NCBI GenBank assembly: GCA_024638655.1
Contig: JAHEJW010000014.1
Span: 4,991-68,990, forward strand
Length of the DNA stretch: 64,000 bases
DNA from: a bacterium
GTDB lineage: Bacteria > Actinomycetota > Acidimicrobiia > Spongiisociales > ZC4RG35
Direction of reading: 5' to 3'
Shown here: positions 8,820 to 18,971 of the stretch, one piece after another
How positions within the stretch are numbered: the first letter of the stretch is position 1
Layout: each line of letters starts with the position of its first letter
Program-made: the position numbers and the translations under genes
Notes under the pieces: generated by a model
What the model was told of the DNA's origin: nothing
Databases searched by the model: none
What the model saw: the letters and a program-made list of their open reading frames with translations, nothing else

Positions 8820-11690
8820 TCAGGAGTCGTAGGCATCGAGAGGTGGGCAGGCACATATGAGATTGCGGTCTCCACCGGGTCCGTCGATCCTTCCCACCGG
8901 TGGCCAGTACTTGTCGGCACCGAGCCATCCGACGGGGAAGGCCGCCTCCAAGCGACTGTAGGGGTGGGTCCACTCATCGGACGCGATATCCATCGAGGTG
9001 TGGGGCGCATTGCTCAGCGGGTTGTCGTCGCCCGGCCAGTCCCCCGACCCGACACGGTCGGCCTCGCCCTTGATGGAGATCATCGCCTCACAGAACCTGT
9101 CCATCTCCTCGAGACTCTCAGACTCGGTGGGCTCGACCATGAGCGTGCCGGCTACGGGGAACGACAGGGTCGGGGCATGGAAGCCATAGTCGGCGAGCCG
9201 TTTTGCCACGTCTTCCGCGGTGATCCCGGTGTCATGGGTCATCGGGCGCAAGTCCAGTATGCACTCGTGTGCCACCCGCCCTCCTTTGCCAGAGTAGAGC
9301 ACGGGGAAATAGGGGTCGAGTCGTCGTGCGATGTAGTTGGCAGCGAGGATCGCCACGCTCGTGGCCCGTCTGAGCCCGCTCGCACCCATCAGTCGGAGGT
9401 ATGCGTAAGGGATCGGAAGAATCCCTGCTGACCCGAAGGGGGCCCCAGAGATCGGCCCGATTCCGGTTTCCGGGCCTGCTGCCGCGATGTAAGGGTGGTT
9501 GGGGAGGAAGGGGGCGAGGTGCGCTCGGGCTCCCACCGGCCCGACACCCGGCCCGCCCCCACCGTGAGGGATCGTGAAGGTCTTGTGCAGATTGAGGTGC
9601 CCCACGTCGGCCCCGAAGTCGGCAGGCTTGGCCAGGCCTACCAGGGCATTCAGGTTGGCACCGTCGACGTAGACCTGTCCCCCGTTCTGATGGATGATGT
9701 CGGTCAGCTTCTTGATCCCCCGCTCGAAGACACCATGAGTCGAGGGATAGGTGATCATGGCTGCGGCGAGGTGGTCCCGGTGGTCCGTCGCCTTGGCCTC
9801 CAGGTCCTCCAGGTCGACGTTGCCATGATCATCGGTCGCGACGACAACCACCCTCATCCCGGCCATCACCGCAGAGGCCGCGTTGGTGCCATGAGCCGAT
9901 GACGGGATGAGACAAACATCGCGCTGCTCGTCGCCCCGAGATCGGTGATACGCCGCGATGGCGAGAAGACCGGCCAGCTCACCTTGTGATCCGGCGTTCG
10001 GCTGTAGCGAGACGGCGTCATAGCCGGTGATGGAGGCCAGGTAGGACTCCAGCTCACCGATGAGCTCCAGATACCCTCGCGCCTGGTCCTCGGGTGCGTA
10101 AGGGTGGATGCCTGCGAATTCGGGCCACGTTATCGGCACCATCTCGGTCGTGGCGTTGAGCTTCATCGTGCAGGAGCCGAGAGGAATCATCGTGCGGTCG
10201 AGGGCCAAGTCGCGATCCGCCAGACGCCGCAGATAGCGAAGCATCTCGTGTTCGGAGCGATAAGAGGAGAACACCGGGTGGGTCATGTATGCCGAAGTCC
10301 TCATGGCGTGTTCCGGTATCCCTCCTGGGGCGTCGTCAACCGGTTCGGCGCCGAATACCGCGAGCACTGACTCGATGAGCTCGTCATCGGTCTTCTCGTC
10401 GAGGGCGATTCGGACCCGGTCGTCTCCATCGGCACCGAGGTTGATCTCCGACTGCAGAGCGCGTGCAAGGATGTCGGATGTCATTCCGGGCGTATCCACG
10501 ACGATGGTGTCGAACCAGGTGTCGTTGCCCAGGGTGAGTCCCGCTGCTCGGAGTGAGCCGGCCAGACGAGAGGCGAGCCGATGGGTCTCGTCGGCTATTC
10601 CGCGGAGCCCTTCGGGCCCATGCCAACAGCCGTAGAGACCCGAGATGACCGCCAAGAGAACCTGGGCGGTACAGACATTGGAGGTGGCTTTCTCCCTCCT
10701 GATGTGCTGTTCACGTGTCTGGAGAGCGAGCCGGTGGGCCATCCGCCCCGCCCGATCGGTAGAGACGCCGACCAGCCGCCCGGGGAGGGCACGTACGAAC
10801 TCCTCCCGGGTGGCGATGAACCCGGCGTGAGGGCCTCCATACCCGAGTGGTATCCCAAAGCGCTGCGCCGAGCCAACGGCGATGTCCGCACCCCACTCCC
10901 CCGGCGGCACCAGCAAGGTCAGAGCGAGCAGGTCGGTGGCCACCACCACCAGCGCACCTGCGTCCGAGAACATCGATGCGACCGAGGAGAACTCCCGGAT
11001 GGCGCCGGACGAGCCCGGATACTGCAGCAGGACACCGAAGGCCTCGCCGAGGTCAGGGGCCTCGTCGACGAGCTCGCGGATCTGGATTCCAGCCGCTTTG
11101 GCTCGGGTTCGAATGACCGCTTTCGTTGGCTCGTGACAGTCCGGGTCGACATAGAAGACATTGCGGTCTCCCTTGACCAACCTGCGCGCCATCGCCATTC
11201 CCTCGGCGGCCGCCGTGGGCTCGTCCAGAAGTGACGAATTGGCGATGTCGAGGCCCGTCAGGTCGGAGACCATCGTCTGGAAGTTGAGCAGAGCCTCCAG
11301 TCTTCCCTGTGAAATCTCGGGCTGATAGGGGGTGTAGGCCGTGTACCAGGCCGGGTTCTCGAGGACATTCCGCTGGATCACCGCTGGGGTGATGGTGTCG
11401 TGGTATCCGAGCCCGATGAGAGAAGTCACCATTTCGTTCATCTCGGCGAGGTCGCGCAGCCGAGCGACCACCTCCCTCTCCGTCATCGGAACCGGCAGTT
11501 CGAGCGTCATGTCGAGGATGGCCTCGGGAACCGTGTCCTGGATCAAATCCTCGATGCTCGATGCGCCCACTGTGGCCAGCATCTTGTCGATGTCATGGGC
11601 TCGTGGGCCGATATGGCGGTCTGCGAACTTCTCGTCTGGGTTGGGCAAGTGACTCACCTCTTCGGAATGCCCTTCCCCGCTGTCGTTCAT
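8820..11690 (-). CDS. gcvP: Glycine dehydrogenase (decarboxylating), P-protein of the glycine cleavage system
   Basis: A 956-residue single-chain P-protein, the fused form in which N- and C-terminal halves are one polypeptide. It decarboxylates glycine with PLP and passes the aminomethyl group to lipoyl GcvH. The PLP lysine is in [16 protein letters not shown] in the C-terminal half, and the start region contains FADRHIGP, typical of full-length GcvP. The frame stays open to an ATG at 11801, but the stretch 11700-11786 is a glycine riboswitch, so the start is placed at ATG 11690, with GGAGG 11 nt upstream. GTG 11657 (VSHLPNP) is a less likely alternative. gcvT and gcvH are not in this window. 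Confidence 0.95.
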   Translation of the reverse strand: MNDSGEGHSEEVSHLPNPDEKFADRHIGPRAHDIDKMLATVGASSIEDLIQDTVPEAILDMTLELPVPMTEREVVARLRDLAEMNEMVTSLIGLGYHDTITPAVIQRNVLENPAWYTAYTPYQPEISQGRLEALLNFQTMVSDLTGLDIANSSLLDEPTAAAEGMAMARRLVKGDRNVFYVDPDCHEPTKAVIRTRAKAAGIQIRELVDEAPDLGEAFGVLLQYPGSSGAIREFSSVASMFSDAGALVVVATDLLALTLLVPPGEWGADIAVGSAQRFGIPLGYGGPHAGFIATREEFVRALPGRLVGVSTDRAGRMAHRLALQTREQHIRREKATSNVCTAQVLLAVISGLYGCWHGPEGLRGIADETHRLASRLAGSLRAAGLTLGNDTWFDTIVVDTPGMTSDILARALQSEINLGADGDDRVRIALDEKTDDELIESVLAVFGAEPVDDAPGGIPEHAMRTSAYMTHPVFSSYRSEHEMLRYLRRLADRDLALDRTMIPLGSCTMKLNATTEMVPITWPEFAGIHPYAPEDQARGYLELIGELESYLASITGYDAVSLQPNAGSQGELAGLLAIAAYHRSRGDEQRDVCLIPSSAHGTNAASAVMAGMRVVVVATDDHGNVDLEDLEAKATDHRDHLAAAMITYPSTHGVFERGIKKLTDIIHQNGGQVYVDGANLNALVGLAKPADFGADVGHLNLHKTFTIPHGGGGPGVGPVGARAHLAPFLPNHPYIAAAGPETGIGPISGAPFGSAGILPIPYAYLRLMGASGLRRATSVAILAANYIARRLDPYFPVLYSGKGGRVAHECILDLRPMTHDTGITAEDVAKRLADYGFHAPTLSFPVAGTLMVEPTESESLEEMDRFCEAMISIKGEADRVGSGDWPGDDNPLSNAPHTSMDIASDEWTHPYSRLEAAFPVGWLGADKYWPPVGRIDGPGGDRNLICACPPLDAYDS

Positions 11691-11699
11691 CTCCAGCGA

Positions 11700-11786
11700 C
11701 GCCTCCGTCCAACGGTCCCTATGGCCTGAGAGATTCCGGGAAGGTCGTTGCCCCTTCGGCGCCCTTGAGGGCTCTCCCGTCGGCTT
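11700..11786 (-). ncRNA. Glycine riboswitch (single aptamer) upstream of gcvP
   Basis: Reading leftwards, the conserved aptamer elements occur in the right order and spacing: GGGAGAGCCC, GGCGCCGAAGGGGCAA, a CCCGGAATCTCTCAGG block, then AGGGACCGTTGG. These match the glycine riboswitch consensus, and the gene immediately below is glycine decarboxylase, the classic target. The last conserved element ends about 20 nt before the gcvP ATG, and the GGAGG used for translation lies at its edge, so control of translation initiation is plausible. I see only one complete aptamer rather than a tandem pair. Confidence 0.9.
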
Positions 11787-11799
11787 CTTCGGCACGATC

Positions 11800-11805
11800 A
11801 TGTTA
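11800..11805 (-). promoter_or_regulatory. Candidate -10 box for the riboswitch-gcvP transcript
   Basis: TAACAT read leftwards lies about 14 bp before the first aptamer element, a suitable distance for transcription to begin just ahead of the riboswitch. No convincing -35 is seen, so the assignment rests on position and the -10 alone. Confidence 0.35.
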
Positions 11806-11839
11806 CATGCGCGGGTCGAGACCTCGAGACCCCGGGCGG

Positions 11840-14047
11840 TCAGTCCGGCAGTGAACCGTTGGCCCGTGAGGACGGGAGACCCACCACCGCGACAGGTAGG
11901 GCACTCTGGTCAAGCATGTATGAGACCCTATGACCGTAGAACGGGCGATTGGTGAGCGCCCTGGCGCTGGCCCCGAGCACCAGCAGGTCGAAGGCTCCCG
12001 AGTTGGCGAACTGCACGATCTCTTCTTCGGCGTTCGGCGCTACCCGGACACCGGTGTCGACATGTACCCCGAGGCGCTCGCCGAAATCAGCCGCCTCCTG
12101 CACCAGCTCCTGGCCCACGCGGAGGCTCTCGTCGACGGACGGTCCTTCGAGGAGAACGCCCTGCCCCTCGGGTCGGTTGACGACATGGAGGGCGAAGGCC
12201 TTGCCGCTTGCGGCCTTCGCCACCGAGTATGCGAACTCCTCGGCGGCTCGGGTCGACTGGCTGGCCGCCACGGGGACCAGCGTGCGGTCCGGCAGACCCG
12301 CTTCGAACTCCCGGCCGTCAGGGAACCTGACGACTATCGATGGGATTGACACCCGGGCCAGGACCCGATCGATGACGGTACTGAAGATCCCTTCGCCAGT
12401 TTCGGTGGCACCCATGACGAGGAGGTCGTATCCGAGGGCTGCTTCGGCCGCGATGGCCTCGGCGGGATCCCTGGCCACACGTCTCTCCGTCCGGGCATCC
12501 TCCAGCTCGGCGACGACATCAGCGGTGTCGGCCAACTCGCCCTCGGCGGTCTTGAAGAGGCCGCGCCAGAAGCCGGGTTTGGCCAGCTCGACGGCCAGCA
12601 CCGTCACCTCCGCATCTGGGAACACCCCGGCGATGAGATGAGCCGCGTACTGGCTGTTGGCGCCGCCGCGTGTCGGGATGAGGATGCGCTTCGAGCCGAG
12701 GATCTCGCTCGTCTCCTTCAGCTTCTCTGTCTCGAGACGCTGAGCTTCGTCGCTTGGGATCTCCCAGCCCCTCACCACAAGACGCAACAACTGCGGAGCC
12801 ACAACCGAAGTGACGATCGCGGCCAGCACCATAACGGTGTAGCCCGTCTCGCTCACCACACCGAGGTTCAGCCCCACGATGGCAACCACGATCCCCATGG
12901 CGCCCAGAGCAGAGAGGCCCGAGCCGAGTGCCAGGGCTTCTCGTCCCCGCATGCCGCCGAAGAAGCCTCCTGCGAAGGTCCCTATGATCTTGGCGGCAAT
13001 CGCAATCAGGATTACGCCGACCGTCCAGCCGACCACTTCGCTCGTGTCGAGCAGCCCTACATCGACCCTGAGTCCGGAAAAGGCGAAGAAGATGGGTGCG
13101 AAGAACGCTGCGGTGAATGTCTCGAGAATCGACCGCACCTGCGGCAGCTGATGACGCAGGCCGGCGAGGAGGATTCCGACGACATAAGCGCCGAGGATCG
13201 CCTCCAAATTGAGGAATTGGGTGATCGCCCCCCCGATCAGGGCGGCAACCAGCGTTATCGAGATGGCCGCGGTGACCGATGAACCCTTGGCCATCACGTA
13301 CCTGAAGAGCCGATCGAGCACCCAGCGGATGACGGTGACCCCGAGTATCAGGAACAACAGCAGGCCGATGAACGAGAAAGCCAGCCGGTCGGGCTGAAAA
13401 CCGTCCAGAGCGATCCCCGAGAGCGCAGCCAGCACCAGCCAGCCGACCGCGTCCATTGTCATGCCGGCGGCCAATGTGACCTGTCCGAAGTTCCTCCTCA
13501 GATAACCGAGGTCTTGAAGGATCTTGGCCACAACCGGCAGAGCCGCCACGGACAGTGCCAGTGCGAAGAAGCCGGCGAATACCGCCCTGTCCACTCCTTC
13601 GCCCACGAACGAATCGGGGACGATGAATGCCAGCGCCCCGACGGCGGCAAAAGGAACGAGAAGAGCACCGCCGGCGGTGGAAAGAGCCGCGCCCTTGAAC
13701 CTGGCAATTATCGCCAGGTCGGTCTCGAAGCCGATGACGATCAAAAGCAGAATCACACCCAGCCAGGCCATGCCGAATATCACCGAGCTGACCGTTGGCT
13801 CTCCAAAAACCCAATCGAATGAGCCCGGGGCCAGACGCCCGAAGACGGTGGGCCCGATCACAACACCGGCCAACAGCTCTCCGACCACCGGAGGTTGGCC
13901 GATGCTCTTCATCACCCATCCGAACAGCCGGGCCAGGCCAACGAGCAGGATGAGCTGGACGAGGAAGACGAGGACCTCGTGCTCGGATAGCGGGGCCAGG
14001 GAGCCGCCTTCAGCAGCAAGGAAGATCACAGCGGGCAAGTTAGCCAC
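11840..14047 (-). CDS. CPA2-type cation:proton antiporter fused to tandem universal-stress (Usp) domains
   Basis: 735 residues. Residues 1 to about 415 contain about 12 hydrophobic segments typical of the Na+/H+ exchanger (Kef/CPA2) fold, including [17 protein letters not shown] near the N-terminus. Residues about 440-735 form two Usp-like domains: one with [12 protein letters not shown] and the other with [12 protein letters not shown] nucleotide-binding glycine motifs. Similar proteins exchange K+ or Na+ for protons, with the Usp part sensing nucleotides. The start is GTG 14047, 3 bp after the ychF stop, so it is probably cotranscribed with ychF. Ion specificity cannot be read from the sequence. 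Confidence 0.88.
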   Translation of the reverse strand: MANLPAVIFLAAEGGSLAPLSEHEVLVFLVQLILLVGLARLFGWVMKSIGQPPVVGELLAGVVIGPTVFGRLAPGSFDWVFGEPTVSSVIFGMAWLGVILLLIVIGFETDLAIIARFKGAALSTAGGALLVPFAAVGALAFIVPDSFVGEGVDRAVFAGFFALALSVAALPVVAKILQDLGYLRRNFGQVTLAAGMTMDAVGWLVLAALSGIALDGFQPDRLAFSFIGLLLFLILGVTVIRWVLDRLFRYVMAKGSSVTAAISITLVAALIGGAITQFLNLEAILGAYVVGILLAGLRHQLPQVRSILETFTAAFFAPIFFAFSGLRVDVGLLDTSEVVGWTVGVILIAIAAKIIGTFAGGFFGGMRGREALALGSGLSALGAMGIVVAIVGLNLGVVSETGYTVMVLAAIVTSVVAPQLLRLVVRGWEIPSDEAQRLETEKLKETSEILGSKRILIPTRGGANSQYAAHLIAGVFPDAEVTVLAVELAKPGFWRGLFKTAEGELADTADVVAELEDARTERRVARDPAEAIAAEAALGYDLLVMGATETGEGIFSTVIDRVLARVSIPSIVVRFPDGREFEAGLPDRTLVPVAASQSTRAAEEFAYSVAKAASGKAFALHVVNRPEGQGVLLEGPSVDESLRVGQELVQEAADFGERLGVHVDTGVRVAPNAEEEIVQFANSGAFDLLVLGASARALTNRPFYGHRVSYMLDQSALPVAVVGLPSSRANGSLPD

Positions 14048-14050
14048 CGG

Positions 14051-15133
14051 TCACACGTTGAAGCGGAACTGGACTACGTCATCCGGTTTCATGACATACG
14101 ACTTCCCTTCGGTTCGGATCAGGCCCATCGACTTCGCTGTTGGCCATGAGCCGGCTCGAACCAGGTCGGGATACCCCACCACCTCGGCGGCTATGAATCC
14201 TCTTTGAAAGTCTGTGTGTATCTCGCCGGCAGCCTCGTAGGCCGTGGATCCGCTTCGAATCGTCCAGGCCCTCGTCTCCTTCTCGGCCCCGGTGAGGAAG
14301 CTCTGCAACCCGAGAGCCCGGTAAGCCGCCCTGACGACGGCGTCGAGACCGGGCTCGACCAGACCGGCACCCTCCAGGAGCTCTGCGCGATCCTCCGGAG
14401 CCAGTTCGGCCAGCTCCGCTTCCAACTGGGCGTCGATGAAGAGGGCTTCGGACGGCTCCACCAGCGAGCCGAGCTCCTCACGGCGCGCCTTGTCATCAAG
14501 CACCTCGGGATCTGAGTTGAACACATAGATCACCGGCTTCGCAGTCAGCAGATGTAGGTCTTTGAACTGGTCCCGACGGCTCATGAGACCGGGAACGCGG
14601 TTCACCCTTCCCCCCTCTGCTATCACGTCGTGCAGCTCCTTGAGCAGGGTCACCCTGCCCGACAGCGAGCGATCGGCCGTCGCCTCCTTCTCCAGTTTCA
14701 TCAAGCGCTTGTCGATGGTCTCGAGATCGGCGATTGCCAACTCGGTCTCGATGACCTCGATGTCGCGCTTGGGGTTCGGGTTGTCGTCCACATGTGCCAC
14801 GTCCGGGGCTTGGAAGACCCTCACCACATGACAGATGGCATTGACGTCGCGGATATTGCCGAGGAACTGGTTGCCCAGGCCCTCCCCTCGGCTCGCCCCT
14901 TCCACCAGTCCGGCGATATCGACGAACGTGACCGTGGCCGGGGTCTTCGCCGCAGAGCCGAACACCTCGACCAGCTTGTCCAGGCGCGGGTCCGGGATCG
15001 GGACAATCCCGGTGTTGGGCTCGATCGTCGCAAACGGATAGTTGGCGGCGATCGCCCCGGCGTTGGTGAGTGCATTGAAGAGAGTGGACTTGCCCACGTT
15101 GGGCAAGCCGACGATCCCCATGGAAAGGCGCAT
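14051..15133 (-). CDS. ychF: Redox-regulated ATPase/GTPase YchF (Obg family)
   Basis: 360 residues, normal length. Walker A GLPNVGKST at residues 9-17, switch II DIAGLVEGASRGEGLGNQF, and the family's NxxE-type specificity region (VFNSDPEV). The C-terminal TGS-like domain contains FQRGFIAAEVV. This is a universally conserved ribosome-associated nucleotidase (OLA1/YchF). It diverges from gpsA by 50 bp and is followed within 3 bp by the antiporter. Confidence 0.95.
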   Translation of the reverse strand: MRLSMGIVGLPNVGKSTLFNALTNAGAIAANYPFATIEPNTGIVPIPDPRLDKLVEVFGSAAKTPATVTFVDIAGLVEGASRGEGLGNQFLGNIRDVNAICHVVRVFQAPDVAHVDDNPNPKRDIEVIETELAIADLETIDKRLMKLEKEATADRSLSGRVTLLKELHDVIAEGGRVNRVPGLMSRRDQFKDLHLLTAKPVIYVFNSDPEVLDDKARREELGSLVEPSEALFIDAQLEAELAELAPEDRAELLEGAGLVEPGLDAVVRAAYRALGLQSFLTGAEKETRAWTIRSGSTAYEAAGEIHTDFQRGFIAAEVVGYPDLVRAGSWPTAKSMGLIRTEGKSYVMKPDDVVQFRFNV

Positions 15134-15183
15134 CGGGGTCGTCAGGATAGGTTGGCGGCCAGCGATATCACTACCGTGACCTC

Positions 15184-16185
15184 ATGCGACGTATGGCGGT
15201 CATCGGAGCCGGCTCCTGGGGCACGACGCTCGCCTCCCTGGCAGCCCAATCGGTGCCTACGGTCTTGTGGGCACGTCGCGCCGAGCTGGCTGCCACGGTG
15301 AACCAGCGCCACGAGAACCCCGACTATTTGTCCGGTCATCGACTCACCGAGGATCTCGATGCCACCAGCGACCTAAGGGAGGCGATCGGCGGCGCCGACG
15401 CCGTGGTGATGGCTGTCCCGTCGCACGGCTTTCGCGAGGTCTTCGAGCAGATCTCACCCCACCTCGACCCGCGGGTCCCAGTTGTCTCCCTCACCAAGGG
15501 AATCGAACAGGACACCCTGCAAACCATGACACAAGTGGTGACCAGCTCCGCCCCTGACCATGACGACACCCGGATTGGTGTGCTCACCGGGCCCAACCTC
15601 GCCTCGGAGATCATCGTCGGGCAGCCAACGGCAGCTGTGATCGCCATGAGCGACCAGGAATCGGCCGAGAGCGTTCAGAACGCGCTCATGGGCCCCACTT
15701 TCCGCGTCTACACCAACGACGACGTCATCGGGTGCGAGCTCGGTGGGGCCATGAAGAACGTGATGGCCATCGCCGCCGGCATGTCCGATGGCCTGGGATT
15801 CGGTGACAACACACGTGCAGCTTTGATCACGAGGGCATTGGCAGAGCTGAGCCGCCTGGGCATACGTCTCGGCGGTCGACCAGCGACCTTTGCCGGCCTC
15901 GCCGGCATGGGAGACCTCATCGCGACCTGCAGTTCCTCCCTGAGCAGGAACCATCGTGTGGGAGTCGCCCTGGCCGGTGGCAAATCACTCGATCAGATAA
16001 CCGCGGAGATGAACATGGTTGCCGAGGGGGTGAAGACGACACGCGCTGTACTCGGTCTGGCCGATCGAGCTGCCGTCGACATGCCCATCGCGACACACGT
16101 CGGTCGAGTTCTCCATGAGGGGATGAACCCCCGGGACGCCGTTCTCAGCTTGATGACGAGAGAAGCGAGGGGCGAGACGGATTGA
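15184..16185 (+). CDS. gpsA: Glycerol-3-phosphate dehydrogenase [NAD(P)+]
   Basis: 333 residues. It reduces dihydroxyacetone phosphate to sn-glycerol-3-phosphate for phospholipid synthesis. The N-terminal IGAGSWGTTLA binds the cofactor; LTGPNLASEI, the catalytic-lysine region ELGGAMKNVMAIAAGMSDGLG and GLAGMGDLIATCSS are all typical. ATG 15184 is used; ATG 15193 is an alternative three codons later. The stop overlaps the TTG start of the next gene (TTGA), indicating coupling. Confidence 0.95.
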   Translation: MRRMAVIGAGSWGTTLASLAAQSVPTVLWARRAELAATVNQRHENPDYLSGHRLTEDLDATSDLREAIGGADAVVMAVPSHGFREVFEQISPHLDPRVPVVSLTKGIEQDTLQTMTQVVTSSAPDHDDTRIGVLTGPNLASEIIVGQPTAAVIAMSDQESAESVQNALMGPTFRVYTNDDVIGCELGGAMKNVMAIAAGMSDGLGFGDNTRAALITRALAELSRLGIRLGGRPATFAGLAGMGDLIATCSSSLSRNHRVGVALAGGKSLDQITAEMNMVAEGVKTTRAVLGLADRAAVDMPIATHVGRVLHEGMNPRDAVLSLMTREARGETD

Positions 16186-16808
16186 GCGACAAGACCACTA
16201 TTCGGCGTCTGCCCGACAGAGCGGTCGCGGACACGGATCAGATCTTCTCGATCCTCGACGCGGGCTTCCTGTGCCACGTCGCCTACCTCCGGGATGGTCG
16301 GCCGGTGGTCATCCCGACTCTCTACGCCCGCGACGGAGAGCGCATCCTCTTGCACGGATCGAACTCGTCCGGTTTCGTGCGTGCAGCCAGAGAGGGCTCA
16401 CCATTCTCGGTCGGAGTAACCCACGTCGATGCGATCGTGGCGGCCAGAAGCGGCCTTCACTCCTCGGCCAATTACCGAAGCGTGGTCATACACGGTCATG
16501 GCTCGATCCTCGAGGGGGCCGAGAAAGCAAAGGCCCTGGACTTGATCGTCGACTGGATGATCCCCGGCCGGGTTGCCGACATCCGCAGGCCGACGGAGCC
16601 CGAGGTCAAACAGACATCGGTGGTCGCATTGGACCTGGTCGAGGTCTCGGCCAAGGCACGTACGGGCGGCCCCAAGGACGATCCCGAGGATCTCGGCTCG
16701 GATACCTGGGCGGGTTTGATACCGATCGAGCAGACGAGGGGCGAGCCGATCGCGGCGGAGGACCTGGACCCTGGAATCCCAGTCCCGGATTATCTGAACA
16801 ATCCGTGA
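16182..16808 (+). CDS. Pyridoxamine 5'-phosphate oxidase-fold, flavin-binding family protein
   Basis: 208 residues matching the PNPOx-like split-barrel group (nitroreductase/heme-utilisation type). Visible landmarks are FLCHVAYLRDGRPVVIPT near residue 30, LLHGSNSSGFVRAAREG and YRSVVIHG, the common flavin- or haem-contact stretches of this family. Members reduce small molecules with FMN or F420, or simply bind cofactor; the substrate is unknown. The start TTG 16182 overlaps the gpsA stop. It is not PdxH itself: the conserved PdxH C-terminal motif is absent. Confidence 0.8.
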   Translation: MSDKTTIRRLPDRAVADTDQIFSILDAGFLCHVAYLRDGRPVVIPTLYARDGERILLHGSNSSGFVRAAREGSPFSVGVTHVDAIVAARSGLHSSANYRSVVIHGHGSILEGAEKAKALDLIVDWMIPGRVADIRRPTEPEVKQTSVVALDLVEVSAKARTGGPKDDPEDLGSDTWAGLIPIEQTRGEPIAAEDLDPGIPVPDYLNNP

Positions 16809-16858
16809 GGTTGACAACGAGACTGCAACCGAGTCGGTCCTGACGGGGTTCTCAAGAT

Positions 16859-17791
16859 ATGGCTTCCACCCGGCTTCTCATGACATCGCACGGAACGAAC
16901 CGCGAGGCCTTCTCTGCAACGGACTGGGGCCTTTTCCTGTCGCTGAGCCTGATCTGGGGTGGTTCATTCCTCTTCATGGCGATCGGGCTCGATGCCTTTC
17001 ATCCCGGTCTTGTCACCTGGCTGCGGGTCGGCTTCGGAGCGGCTTTCATGGCACTTCTGCCCCAGGCACGTCGAACCTCGATACCGACGGAGGACCGCAT
17101 CAGGGTTCGTTCGCTCGGGGCGCTCTGGATCGCCCTTCCGCTGACCCTCTTCCCCATCGCCCAGCAATGGATCGACTCGGCTGTCGCTGGGATGCTCAAC
17201 GGCGCCATGCCGATATTCACCGCGGTTCTGGCGACCATCCTCCTCAAGACCTTGCCCGGTCGTTTGCAGCTGATCGGCCTTCTCATAGGGTTCGCAGGCA
17301 TCATCGCCATCGCCCTTCCCTCGGCGGGGAAGGGAAGCACGGCTGCCATCGGTGTGATACTGGTCCTGATAGCCACCGTTTGTTACGCCTTTGCGGTGAA
17401 CATCGTGGCGCCCCTTCAGCAGACCCACGGGGCTCTGGCGGTCATCGCCAGGGCTCAATGGGTAGCTGTGCTGCTTGTCACTCCCTACGGCATCTACGGG
17501 CTGATGAATTCCTCTTTCGCGTGGCCGTCTCTGTTTGCCATGTTGGCAGTCGGGTTTCTGGGCACAGGTTTGGCTTTTGTCATGATGGCGAAGCTGGCAG
17601 GGAGCGTTGGCCCGACCAGATCGGCCTTCATCACTTACGTGATACCGGTAGTCGCTTTGGTACTCGGTGTGATCTTCCGTGGCGAGGTCGTCTCCTCGGT
17701 TGCCATCTCTGGTGTTGTCCTGGTCATTGCCGGGGCCCTGCTCGCCTCACGACGTGAGACGAGACGGAGCGCGATCGAGGCCCCCGTCTAA
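16859..17791 (+). CDS. EamA/DMT-family transporter
   Basis: 310 residues with about ten hydrophobic segments arranged as two EamA repeats; the first begins WGLFLSLSLIWGGSFLF, a typical DMT opening. It probably exports a metabolite, but the substrate is unknown. ATG 16859 is used; ATG 16880 is possible, and neither has a good ribosome site. It follows the PNPOx-fold gene by 50 bp and is followed by a gene remnant. Confidence 0.82.
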   Translation: MASTRLLMTSHGTNREAFSATDWGLFLSLSLIWGGSFLFMAIGLDAFHPGLVTWLRVGFGAAFMALLPQARRTSIPTEDRIRVRSLGALWIALPLTLFPIAQQWIDSAVAGMLNGAMPIFTAVLATILLKTLPGRLQLIGLLIGFAGIIAIALPSAGKGSTAAIGVILVLIATVCYAFAVNIVAPLQQTHGALAVIARAQWVAVLLVTPYGIYGLMNSSFAWPSLFAMLAVGFLGTGLAFVMMAKLAGSVGPTRSAFITYVIPVVALVLGVIFRGEVVSSVAISGVVLVIAGALLASRRETRRSAIEAPV

Positions 17792-17825
17792 GCCGATAGA
17801 CATCAGCGAGCACCAGACCTGGTCA

Positions 17826-18002
17826 ACTGTTCACGGCACGGTCGTCGTGCAAGCCAGTCGAATAGCCGATCTCTGCGGCGTCGGCGACATTCTGTCTCCG
17901 ACAGCGTGCGTCAGTTCGGTCGGCGAAGGTTTCCAATTTGAACCGGAAGGCGAAGTGAGGCTCAAAGGACTCGACCTCCCCGATCGAGTTGGGGAAGTCC
18001 GC
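17826..18002 (+). pseudogene. Remnant of a class III adenylate/guanylate cyclase catalytic domain (C-terminal part)
   Basis: A stretch of about 59 codons reads like the end of a class III nucleotide cyclase domain: HGTVVVQASRIADLCGVGDI followed by LSPTACVSS, FEPEGEVRLKGLDLPDRVGEV. This is the region with the conserved RI/RLC helix, the I(L)-S strand and the F-x-x-x-G-x-x-x-LKG-L-x-x-P-x-x-V ending. There is no usable start codon just upstream, and the metal-binding Asp residues and dimerisation arm of a working cyclase are absent. It lies in the otherwise gene-free 268 bp between the EamA gene and the end of nurA, so I call it a decayed fragment. Confidence 0.68.
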
Positions 18003-18059
18003 CAAGACGCGCAGCCATGGAGGGTGGGACGCACACTTCCCGTGGTGCTCCTCCGGTGT

Positions 18060-18971
18060 TCAAGCCACCGCGCGTGATGCGATGCGCAGCGCTCTCATCG
18101 CACGCTCCTTGTCGCCAAGACGGTGACGAAGGTCACGCTCCAGGCCCCCGATGGGGTACAGGTTCTGCGGCGCCCTCGGGTCCTTGTGACGCGCCGAGGC
18201 GTAGCGGGGAAGAGACGCACTCACCCGGTTGGCGATGCGAGCCGCCTCTGTGACAGTCCGGTCGGCGTCGATCTCACAGCGAACCAATCCCCCGGCCGGG
18301 CCGGCGTGGTTGGCCAGCCGTAGGTACCACGAGTACCTGCTCCAGGAGGTAGTCGTGACAAAGAGAGGAGTGCGGTAGCCGGCGGGTAGAGATGTCAGCA
18401 CCTGGCGCAACTCGAGCGGCAGGTATTGCACCTTCTGGGTCTTGACGTAGCCGATCGCGTTGTCGATGTCGCGGGCATGGGACAAAGGGCCGTCCACCAC
18501 GAGGAGCTCGGCGCCCCCGGCGGCCCGAGTCACCTCGGCTTCGAGAGAGCCCATCCGTTGCTGGATACCCAGCCAGAGTTCTTCGGGTGTCGTTCCTTTG
18601 GTGGCCTTGACCCCATAGGTCCCCACGGTCGTATGGACGTCCTCGGCTGGAGCGGAAGTGAACAGACCCCGATCTACTGCGAACTCCTCCAGCACCGCCC
18701 CCCCGTTACACCGGACCGCCCCGGCCGCATAGGTGGCGGCAAGTGCGAATGCAGGGAAGTCAGGGGGTTGATCGATCCAAAGTGTGGCGTCCACGCGCCG
18801 GACCCCGTCGACGAAGAGAATGTCCCCGGCACCATCGTCATCGGGGAGGATCGGCCGCCAGTTCTCGGACCGGACTTCGATCGAGACGTCGACGTTCTCA
18901 CTCGCATCGGTCAGCTCCGGATCGGTCGGTGCTCCGTAGTCTGAATCCCAGGCCTCGACGGTGAACTTCAC
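18060..18971 (-). CDS. nurA: NurA-domain nuclease
   Basis: 303 residues. The NurA fold landmarks are visible: a beta strand ending FVDG (Asp55), VVDGPLSHARD (Asp160), GYVKTQK (Lys178), a RYSWYLRLA stretch and a C-terminal RYASARHKDPRAPQNLYPIG followed by LERDLRHRLGD. NurA enzymes are Mn2+-dependent 5'-3' nucleases that work with the HerA helicase in resecting DNA ends. The start GTG 18971 overlaps the sbcC stop (GTGA). Position as the last gene after herA, sbcD and sbcC strongly supports the call. Names in databases may be only 'DNA double-strand break repair nuclease NurA' or hypothetical. Confidence 0.85.
   Translation of the reverse strand: MKFTVEAWDSDYGAPTDPELTDASENVDVSIEVRSENWRPILPDDDGAGDILFVDGVRRVDATLWIDQPPDFPAFALAATYAAGAVRCNGGAVLEEFAVDRGLFTSAPAEDVHTTVGTYGVKATKGTTPEELWLGIQQRMGSLEAEVTRAAGGAELLVVDGPLSHARDIDNAIGYVKTQKVQYLPLELRQVLTSLPAGYRTPLFVTTTSWSRYSWYLRLANHAGPAGGLVRCEIDADRTVTEAARIANRVSASLPRYASARHKDPRAPQNLYPIGGLERDLRHRLGDKERAMRALRIASRAVA

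Noticed and set aside
11691..11801. N-terminal extension of gcvP to the ATG at 11801
   Set aside because: The DNA is a glycine riboswitch aptamer; GcvP homologues start near MNDS...FADRHIG.
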